From a bacterium (GTDB lineage Bacteria; Pseudomonadota; Alphaproteobacteria; Caulobacterales; Hyphomonadaceae), in NCBI GenBank assembly GCA_030824255.1, contig JAVBYB010000532.1, forward strand, positions 1-12,509: a stretch of DNA of 12,509 bases, written 5' to 3'. This document shows, piece after piece, positions 1 through 5,830 of this stretch. The notes below the pieces were generated by a model. It saw nothing but the letters and a program-made list of their open reading frames with translations. It did no database searches and was not told the origin of the DNA. How positions within the stretch are numbered: the stretch's first letter is position 1; each line of letters opens with the position of its first letter. The position numbers were made by a program, and so were the translations under genes.

Positions 1-761
1 CCATGGGGCTGGGACAGGGCAAGGCGCGAACGACATCGCAGGACGAAAGGCGGGCCAGCGCGGAAAAGCGCGGCAACCTTCTTTTCCTGCCCGCGCTGGT
101 GATCCCGGCCCTCGCCCTGCTCGGCACGCTGGCGGCGCAGAACACGCCATGGGGCGCTGCTATCATGGAGCCGCGACATGCGACGCTGATCTCTTTGATA
201 CTCGGCGTGCTGATCGCGCTGGCAATCATTCTCGTATGGCTGAAGCCGCCCCTGGTCGCGCCCCTGCAGGAGGGACGCCGGCTGATCGATGCGGTCGGCT
301 GGGCGTCAATCCTGCCGCAGATGCTGGCCTCGCTGGGCGCGGTGTTTCTCGCTGCGGGCGTGGGCGATCAGGTGGGCAGGTTGTTCGCAGACTACATTCC
401 GCTGGATACACGCTTTGCCGCTGTGGCCGCCTACTGCATCGGGATGGCGCTGTTCACCATCCTGATGGGCAATGCGTTCGCGGCCTTCCCGGTAATGACG
501 GCGGCGGTCGGCCTGCCCGTGGTGATCCACCAGTTCGGCGGCGATCCCGCCATCGTCTGCGCCATCGGCATGCTGGCCGGTTTCTGCGGCACGCTGATGA
601 CGCCGATGGCGGCAAACTTCAACGTGGTGCCCGCGAACCTGCTGGAACTGCCGGATCGCAATGCGGCACTGAATGGCGTGATCCGCGCGCAGATTCCAAC
701 GGCGCTGCCGCTTCTCGTTGCAAACATCCTGCTGATGAACTTCCTGGCGTTTGGACCATGA
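1..761 (+). CDS. DUF979 family inner-membrane transporter subunit (5' end outside window)
   Basis: Polytopic membrane protein of the DUF979 family. The family normally works with a DUF969 partner, and some annotations name the pair a 5-oxoproline transporter; that role is recalled family knowledge and is not shown here. The visible part is about 252 residues. A hydrophilic stretch containing DERRASAEKRGN (residues 14-25) precedes hydrophobic segments at about 26-45, 60-80, 100-120, 138-176, 183-205 and 232-250. The segment LAGFCGTLMTPMAANFN (about 191-207) resembles the family's conserved core. Family members usually run to about 310 residues and the ATG at 3 falls just before the conserved DERRASAE stretch, so this ATG is probably internal and roughly 60 N-terminal residues lie upstream. 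The stop TGA (759-761) overlaps the ATG of the DUF2891 gene, indicating one operon. A DUF969 gene would be expected just upstream. Family assignment is fairly sure; the substrate is unknown. Confidence 0.8.
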   Translation, partial: MGLGQGKARTTSQDERRASAEKRGNLLFLPALVIPALALLGTLAAQNTPWGAAIMEPRHATLISLILGVLIALAIILVWLKPPLVAPLQEGRRLIDAVGWASILPQMLASLGAVFLAAGVGDQVGRLFADYIPLDTRFAAVAAYCIGMALFTILMGNAFAAFPVMTAAVGLPVVIHQFGGDPAIVCAIGMLAGFCGTLMTPMAANFNVVPANLLELPDRNAALNGVIRAQIPTALPLLVANILLMNFLAFGP

Positions 762-1759
762 CAACACTCACACGAGACATCGCGGAAAAATTCGCCGGGC
801 TGGCGTTGAACCATGTGAGCCGCGAGTTTCCCTACAAGATGGATCACGTCCTGACGGGGCCACAGGACGCGATCGTGCCGCGGACAGTGCATCCGGTCTT
901 CTTCGGATCGTTCGACTGGCATAGCTGCGTGCACGGCTACTGGCTGATGGCGCGGCTGGTGCGGCGGCATCCGGAGATCGAGGCGACGGCGCAGGTACGC
1001 GCGCTGTTCGAGGAGCGGTTCACAAACAGCAATCTCGCCGGCGAACTGGCGTATCTCGGGCGGCCCATGGCGCGCAGCTTTGAGCGGCCTTATGGCTGGG
1101 GCTGGTTGCTGGCGCTGCAGTCCGAGTTGGAGCAGCATCATGGCGGTGTCATCACGGCGGCGGCCTTGCGGATGCGGCCGCTGGCCGAAGCCTTTGCGCA
1201 GCGCTTCCGCGATTTCCTGCCGCTTGCGGACTATCCGGTACGCACGGGCGTGCATTCATCAACGGCATTCGCGATGCGCATGGCGGCCGACTGGGCCGAG
1301 GAGTTCGATCCAAAGCTGTTCGAACTGATGCGCTGGAAGGCGCAGGAATGGTATGGACAGGATAGCGATTGCCAGGCGTGGGAACCGTCTCAGGATGATT
1401 TCCACTCGCCCGCACTGAGCGAAGCGGAATGCATGCGACGGTTCCTGCCGGAGGCGGAGTTCCGCCAGTGGTTCGCGAAGTTCCTGCCGGCGGCCTGCGT
1501 AAGCGAGCCCGCCTCGCTGTTCACCCCGGCGCGTGTGAGCGACCGAACGGATGGCAAGATTGCGCATCTGGACGGGCTCAATTTCTCGCGTGCCTGGTGC
1601 TGGCGCTCGATTGCGCGCGTGGTGGACGATCCCATTGTCGCTGAACTCGCACGCGCATCTGCGGATAGGCACATCATGGCAAGCCTGCCGCATGTCGCGG
1701 GCGACTATATGGGCGAGCACTGGCTGGCGACATTTGCGCTGCTGGCGCTGGAAGCCTAA
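758..1759 (+). CDS. DUF2891 family protein
   Basis: A 333-residue soluble protein that I recognise as DUF2891, a family without an established function. Conserved-looking polar and aromatic blocks are SFDWHSCVHGYWLMARL (51-67), RPYGWGWLLAL (110-120), HSSTAFAMRMA (167-177), HSPALSEAECMRR (216-228), HLDGLNFSRAWCWRS (270-284) and GEHWLATFALLAL (319-331). Repeated helices carrying His, Asp, Trp and Arg recall an alpha/alpha-barrel enzyme, but this is only an impression. No signal peptide is visible. The ATG at 758 forms an ATGA overlap with the DUF979 stop. An open frame continues upstream to 149 but overlaps the permease out of frame and is rejected as coding. Coupling to a permease suggests that it processes or senses the transported compound (inference). 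Its TAA stop overlaps the stop of the convergent kinase gene. Confidence 0.85.
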   Translation: MTTLTRDIAEKFAGLALNHVSREFPYKMDHVLTGPQDAIVPRTVHPVFFGSFDWHSCVHGYWLMARLVRRHPEIEATAQVRALFEERFTNSNLAGELAYLGRPMARSFERPYGWGWLLALQSELEQHHGGVITAAALRMRPLAEAFAQRFRDFLPLADYPVRTGVHSSTAFAMRMAADWAEEFDPKLFELMRWKAQEWYGQDSDCQAWEPSQDDFHSPALSEAECMRRFLPEAEFRQWFAKFLPAACVSEPASLFTPARVSDRTDGKIAHLDGLNFSRAWCWRSIARVVDDPIVAELARASADRHIMASLPHVAGDYMGEHWLATFALLALEA

Positions 1760-4182
1760 CGGCAGTGTGCGGCCTGGCGCTCTTTGACCATGCGTTGCGA
1801 GCTATCCCGATCAAGCTGTGAAAGCTGGCCCTGCCTGTCGAGATCAGTGAAGATATCTTCCGCTTCCGTGTAGAGCGGGCAGGCCTCCGCATTCATGCGA
1901 TTGTCGGCGTAGAGATCGGCCAACATGAGGAGCGTGATGGCGTGCGACCGGACGCTCACCGGCAACGGATTGGCGCGGGCGCTTTCGGCGGCGATCGACA
2001 CCTGCTCGCGCAGCAGCCCCACGCCTTCCGCGAAACGCCCCGTCATGGCCAAAGCCTGGGCGCGCGCACCGAGCACAACCCTCTGTGTGCGGCGCGCACC
2101 GTCATCGTCGGGCTGGTATTGCAGCAGCTCCGGCAGAAGCGCGCTGGCGGCATCCAGCTGCACTAGTCCTTCACCGGAACGATTGATCGACAGCAGCGTG
2201 ACGCCCAGCGCCCAGCGCGCTTCGATGGCGATGCGAATTCCGAGCATGTCGTCGGGATGGGCGGCGGCATAAGCCGACGTCAGGTCCGCCAGGCGCCGAT
2301 AGACAGGCTCGGATTCTGCTTCGCTGCCGCCGTAGTAGATGGCTTCTGCCAGCGCATCGAGCGCACGGGCCAACAGATAGTGCACGTCGCGGGCGTCGGC
2401 CGGTTGCGGCGGAAGGGAGCTGGCTAGATCGACAGCCTGTCTGGCGTGAGCCTCGCCATCAGCGTACGCGCCCTTCCAGTTCGCCAGGATCGCCTTTTCA
2501 TAAGCGAGTTGCGTTGCCAGCACGCTTCGCCTGCGCTGGTCTTCCGGAATGTCCGAAATACGCGTGTCAGCCTCATCCAGCAGGCGCGCAGCAGCATCGA
2601 GATCCTGACTGGAGTTCATGGCAAGCGCCGCGCGACGTATGGCGATACCGGCGCTGAGCGCGAGAGCGGCTTGCTCCTTGTCCCGCTGCAAAAGCTGGAC
2701 GGTGATGGCGTCAGCCCGCTGGAGATTTTCAAGCGCGGCATCGACCTCTCCGAGATTGGCCCGAGAGCGTCCAGCCTGGAGGTCTGCCACGCGAACGAGA
2801 CCATCGGCAGCTTCAAGCAGCACGTCGCGCGGCGCAGACGGCGTATCTGCAAGCTGGTTCAGATACGCCTGCGCGACACGCGCAACATCGCTGCGCATGG
2901 CAAGCGTCTGAGGCGTGCGCTCCAGCCGGTCATACACATCGTAGAGCAGGTACTTCGCGAGACTGCGGACTTCCGTGAACCGCGCTTCAGCTTCACGACG
3001 CGCGTAATCCGCCTGCGCGTAGAGTAACGAGGTGACCATTAGGCCTGCGACCAGCGACAGCGCGGCGACGGCCCCGACAACCACGCGCCACCTGCGGCGA
3101 CGAACGAATTTCTGGAAAACATAGAGCCGGTCAGCTGTGCGGGCGGCGATGGGGCGGATATCGAGCCAGGCGCGCAGATCCGCCGCCAGCGCGACAGCGG
3201 CAGGATAGCGATCCTCAGGCGCAGCGGCGCAGGCGCGGAGAATAATCGTGTCGAGATCACCATGGACAGCGCGGGCGCGCTCAGCACGCCATGACGCAGG
3301 ACGACCCGAGAATGCCGGCGAACGTCCAATCGCCTGTGAGGTGAGCAGCGTTGGCGCAGGCCCCCGCGGCGCCTCGCCTGTCAACAAGGCGCGCAGAACT
3401 GCGCCTAGCGCGAACACATCGTCTGCAGGCGTTGGCGCCGCGCCGGCCATGCGGTGCGGGCTGGAATAGCCGGGCGTCTGCGGATGAAGGGCGGCGTCAT
3501 CGCCCTCGCGCATCAGGCGGGCGACGCCGAAATCGACGACCTTGGGGTCACCAGCGTCGTTGACGAGAATGTTTGCCGGCTTGAGGTCTGCATGAACAAT
3601 CAGGTTCTGGTGAGCGTGCTGCACAGCCTCGCAGATGGCTATCATCATCTCAACGATGCGGCGGGGCGAGAGATCCTGCGAGAGCACATAGTCGTCGATG
3701 ACGACGCCGCGCACCAGTTCCATGATGAGATACGGCGCGCCGGTTTCATCAACGCCGCCGTCATAGAGCTGCGCGATATGGCGATGGCTCAGCGCGGCAA
3801 GCGCGCGGCGTTCGCGGTCGAACAGGATGCGCGCGGTTTCGGGGAACAGGCTGGGCCGTATCCGCTTGATGGCCACGGCATGTTCGAACAAGCCATCATC
3901 GCGGGCGCCGACGAACACGTCGCCCATGCCGCCCTGCCCGAGCCGCTCCACGATACGATAGCGGCCGATACGCGTCGGCATGGGCGCATCCTGCGGCTGC
4001 AACCCACCCGTAGGCATGGCACGCTCGGCCAGCACATCGGCTTTCAGCAGGCGGCGCGTCTCGGCCAGCAGCGCGGAATCGCCTGCGCACGCCTTATCGA
4101 GGAATGCGCCACGCCCGGCGACATCGACATCCAGCGCTTCCTCGAAGATGGCGAGCGCGCGTCGGGTCAGCGTCGGCTCCAT
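1756..4182 (-). CDS. Transmembrane serine/threonine protein kinase, partner of the ECF sigma factor
   Basis: An 808-residue Hanks-type kinase. Residues 1-55 form the acidic helical leader common in this subfamily (FLDKACAGDSALLAETRRLL, 27-46). The kinase domain is about 73-345: glycine loop GQGGMGDVF (82-90), ATP-binding Lys106 in VAIK, probable helix-C Glu124, catalytic loop HADLKPAN (197-204, Asp199) and metal-binding DFG (217-219). Two departures stand out: the HRD arginine is Ala198 (a non-RD kinase), and the APE-type motif reads SPH (241-243), lacking its glutamate. One membrane span lies at about 366-389 after an arginine cluster (361-366). The remaining roughly 420 residues are Ala/Leu-rich helices, possibly degenerate TPR repeats, and would be periplasmic, presumably as a sensor. 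The ATG lies 4 nt after the sigma-factor stop, so the two are cotranscribed. The likely substrate is that sigma factor, as for Xanthomonas EcfK/PknS and Vibrio EcfP/PknT (known systems; inferred here). The TAG stop overlaps the DUF2891 stop. Confidence 0.9.
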   Translation of the reverse strand: MEPTLTRRALAIFEEALDVDVAGRGAFLDKACAGDSALLAETRRLLKADVLAERAMPTGGLQPQDAPMPTRIGRYRIVERLGQGGMGDVFVGARDDGLFEHAVAIKRIRPSLFPETARILFDRERRALAALSHRHIAQLYDGGVDETGAPYLIMELVRGVVIDDYVLSQDLSPRRIVEMMIAICEAVQHAHQNLIVHADLKPANILVNDAGDPKVVDFGVARLMREGDDAALHPQTPGYSSPHRMAGAAPTPADDVFALGAVLRALLTGEAPRGPAPTLLTSQAIGRSPAFSGRPASWRAERARAVHGDLDTIILRACAAAPEDRYPAAVALAADLRAWLDIRPIAARTADRLYVFQKFVRRRRWRVVVGAVAALSLVAGLMVTSLLYAQADYARREAEARFTEVRSLAKYLLYDVYDRLERTPQTLAMRSDVARVAQAYLNQLADTPSAPRDVLLEAADGLVRVADLQAGRSRANLGEVDAALENLQRADAITVQLLQRDKEQAALALSAGIAIRRAALAMNSSQDLDAAARLLDEADTRISDIPEDQRRRSVLATQLAYEKAILANWKGAYADGEAHARQAVDLASSLPPQPADARDVHYLLARALDALAEAIYYGGSEAESEPVYRRLADLTSAYAAAHPDDMLGIRIAIEARWALGVTLLSINRSGEGLVQLDAASALLPELLQYQPDDDGARRTQRVVLGARAQALAMTGRFAEGVGLLREQVSIAAESARANPLPVSVRSHAITLLMLADLYADNRMNAEACPLYTEAEDIFTDLDRQGQLSQLDRDSSQRMVKERQAAHCR

Positions 4183-4186
4183 GGGA

Positions 4187-4729
4187 TCAGCGCGGACCGA
4201 GTTCCGCCACCAGCCACGCGCGGGCGGCGCGCCACTGGCGCTTCACTGTCGCAAGGGAGATGTCCTCGAGCTCGGCGACCTCTTCCAGCGTGAGGCCGGC
4301 GAAATAGCGCTGGTCCACCAGGCGCGCATACTCAGGAGCAACCGCTTCCAGCTTCGTCAACGCGCGGTCGAGATCTTCAAGATCGACCGATTGGGCGCCA
4401 AGTTCGGGCGGCAGTTGCGTCGAGACCGGCGGCGGCTGGCGCTTGGCGGCGCGCATGCGGCGGATCTCATCAATGAGGATCTGACGCATCACGCGGGCGG
4501 ACAGCGACAGGAAATGCGTGCGCCCCTTGAAATCCAGCCGGTCTAGGCCTGACAGGCGTATGACCGCTTCATGGGCAAGGTCGGTCGGCTGGATCTGCAG
4601 CACGGCGGCGTCGCCATTCAGCACGCGGCCAGCCACCTTGCGAAATTCATCGTAGTGAGCGCGCAGCAGCGCGTCCCTTGCGGCGGCCTTGCCACCGGCA
4701 TCTTCGCCCTGATGCTCCGGATTACTCAC
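4187..4729 (-). CDS. ECF RNA polymerase sigma factor, TIGR02999/ECF43-like
   Basis: A 180-residue ECF sigma factor. Sigma region 2 spans about 22-90, with YDEFRKVAGRVL, QPTDLAHEAVIRL (48-60) and FLSLSARVMRQILIDEIRR (73-91). Region 4 spans about 122-175, with LTLEEVAELEDISLATVKRQW as the helix-turn-helix. The QPT-x-L-x-HEA-x-x-RL block is typical of the TIGR02999 (ECF43) group, whose members usually neighbour Ser/Thr kinases instead of anti-sigma factors; no anti-sigma gene is present here. Thr49 occupies the region 2.2 spot where most ECF factors carry acidic residues. I chose GTG at 4729 because AGGGA lies 7 nt upstream and the homology begins soon after. The frame extends to TTG at 4831, but those 34 extra residues look non-coding. 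The kinase gene starts 4 nt downstream. A 17-nt inverted repeat abuts the ribosome site. Family confidence is high; start confidence is moderate. Confidence 0.88.
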   Translation of the reverse strand: MSNPEHQGEDAGGKAAARDALLRAHYDEFRKVAGRVLNGDAAVLQIQPTDLAHEAVIRLSGLDRLDFKGRTHFLSLSARVMRQILIDEIRRMRAAKRQPPPVSTQLPPELGAQSVDLEDLDRALTKLEAVAPEYARLVDQRYFAGLTLEEVAELEDISLATVKRQWRAARAWLVAELGPR

Positions 4730-4831
4730 GCGCTGATCCCTGCGTGGATTAACCACGCGAGTCTGTAACCTGCAATTACCAGACCTGTCTTTCGCGCCGC
4801 CCGTGCGATGGAACTTACTAATGCCTGCCAA
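4730..4831 (-). promoter_or_regulatory. Gap between xdhC and the ECF sigma gene
   Basis: These 102 nt separate the xdhC stop from the sigma-factor GTG; all three xdh genes and the sigma-kinase pair run in the same direction. The gap is long compared with the overlapping junctions on either side, so an independent promoter for sigma-kinase is plausible. I see no strong -35/-10 pair and no hairpin-plus-T-run terminator, so readthrough from xdhC is also possible. The best-supported element inside is the inverted repeat at 4742-4758. Confidence 0.35.
4742..4758. repeat. Inverted repeat GCGTGG-N5-CCACGC before the sigma-factor start
   Basis: Perfect 6-bp arms (4742-4747 and 4753-4758) flank a 5-nt A/T loop. 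On the minus strand the repeat ends one base before the AGGGA ribosome site (4741-4737) of the ECF sigma gene. It could be an operator or an RNA hairpin affecting initiation. The function is not demonstrated, and arms this short can arise by chance in GC-rich DNA. Confidence 0.45.
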
Positions 4832-5830
4832 TCAAGCCAACGCCTGGCGTGGCGCATCAGTGGCGTCGGATGCATCTGTAACAGCCTCAAGACGCGCCAG
4901 CAGCTCCATCGAGGCAGCGACCGCAATGGCTGCCGGTAGCTTGGATCGGACGAGGCCGGCCCCGATGGGACAGGTCAGGCCCGAGACGTCGACGCCATCC
5001 TTCGCCAGACGTGAGATGAAGCGGCCGCGCTTGGTAGCCGACCCGATAAGCCCGCAATAGCCCGCATCGCCCCGACGCAGGATGGCGCGGGTTAACTGGT
5101 AGTCGAGCTCGTGCGCGTGGGTGAGGATAGTGAAGAAGCTGCCGGGAAGAGCGTCGGCAACGACAGACAGCAGGTCTTGCTGCACGATCAGGCGACGATC
5201 AGTTCCGGCGAGCTCCTCCCGCGTGTCATACCAGTGAAGGCGGAAAGGCAGCGTTTCGGCGATGTGGACCAGCGCGCTTCCAACATGCCCGGCGCCGAAG
5301 ATGTAGAGGCGCCTCGCGGCGGGGCGGATGTGCTCGACTATGCCGCTCCAGGCAGCGCGACGGGCGGCTGGGCCAGACGCATCGAATACGGAGGAGCCTT
5401 CCGATGCCGTGACTGACCACCCCATCGAAACGCTGCGCACAACGCGGTCGTTACTGATCGTGCCGATAAGCGTATAGGGTTGCCCGGTTTCTTCGGCTTC
5501 GGATGCCTGCTCCAGCCAGACAACACCATTGGCTTCCAACCGCTCCACCAGTACGCGCACGCGGCCGCCACAGCATTGCGCAAGCAGCGGCCCCAGCGGG
5601 TAATCCTGCTGCAGCAGGTGAACATCGCTGTCGAGCATACGCCGCGCCTGATCGATCAGCAGAAATTCGAGATTGCCGCCGCCAACCGTGCCATGCGCCT
5701 GCGTCGCCGAGATGATCATGCGGGCGCCAGCCTCACGCGGCGTGGACCCCTCGACGGCAGCGAGCGTGACCATCGCGGCCCGCCCCTCGGCGGCGATTGC
5801 TTCCAGCGCCGTCGCCGCCCAGTTCTTCAT
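4832..5830 (-). CDS. xdhC: XdhC, xanthine dehydrogenase molybdenum-cofactor insertion chaperone
   Basis: A 332-residue XdhC/CoxI-family protein. In Rhodobacter capsulatus XdhC binds molybdopterin cofactor, supports its sulfuration and hands it to XdhB without being part of the final enzyme (known family role). The N-terminal XdhC domain shows EGSTPREAGARMIIS (27-41), GTVGGGNLE (47-55) and QCCGG (85-89, with Cys86 and Cys87). The C-terminal Rossmann-like domain shows IFGAGHVGSALV (177-188), YDTRE (201-205), THAHELDYQLTRAIL (237-251), YCGLIGSATKRGRF (258-271) and CPIGAG...RSK (287-297). The length is normal for the family. The ATG at 5830 overlaps the xdhB stop (ATGA) and has GGAG about 9 nt upstream; an open frame reaching 6034 runs into xdhB and was ignored. 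It is the last gene of xdhABC. Confidence 0.95.
   Translation of the reverse strand: MKNWAATALEAIAAEGRAAMVTLAAVEGSTPREAGARMIISATQAHGTVGGGNLEFLLIDQARRMLDSDVHLLQQDYPLGPLLAQCCGGRVRVLVERLEANGVVWLEQASEAEETGQPYTLIGTISNDRVVRSVSMGWSVTASEGSSVFDASGPAARRAAWSGIVEHIRPAARRLYIFGAGHVGSALVHIAETLPFRLHWYDTREELAGTDRRLIVQQDLLSVVADALPGSFFTILTHAHELDYQLTRAILRRGDAGYCGLIGSATKRGRFISRLAKDGVDVSGLTCPIGAGLVRSKLPAAIAVAASMELLARLEAVTDASDATDAPRQALA

Noticed and set aside
149..757. A 203-codon upstream extension of the DUF2891 frame
   Set aside because: It overlaps the DUF979 permease out of frame, and its composition (Arg, Gly, Ala, Asp rich) is typical of a shadow frame. The ATGA junction at 758 fits better.
431..1255. A 274-codon minus-strand frame across DUF979 and DUF2891
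   Set aside because: Antisense to two genes with coherent family motifs; no protein family is recognised in it.
3454..4293. A 279-codon plus-strand frame opposite the kinase and sigma factor
   Set aside because: It mirrors the codons of two well-supported genes and resembles nothing by itself.
4745..4785. A possible sigma-70 promoter for the ECF sigma gene (TTGCAG, 17 bp, TTAATC, minus strand)
   Set aside because: Both hexamers match the consensus poorly (about 3 and 2 of 6), too weak to list as a feature.
4730..4831. N-terminal extension of the ECF sigma factor up to TTG at 4831
   Set aside because: The extra 34 residues lack sigma similarity, and the GTG at 4729 has a better ribosome site. 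The region also holds the likely control elements.
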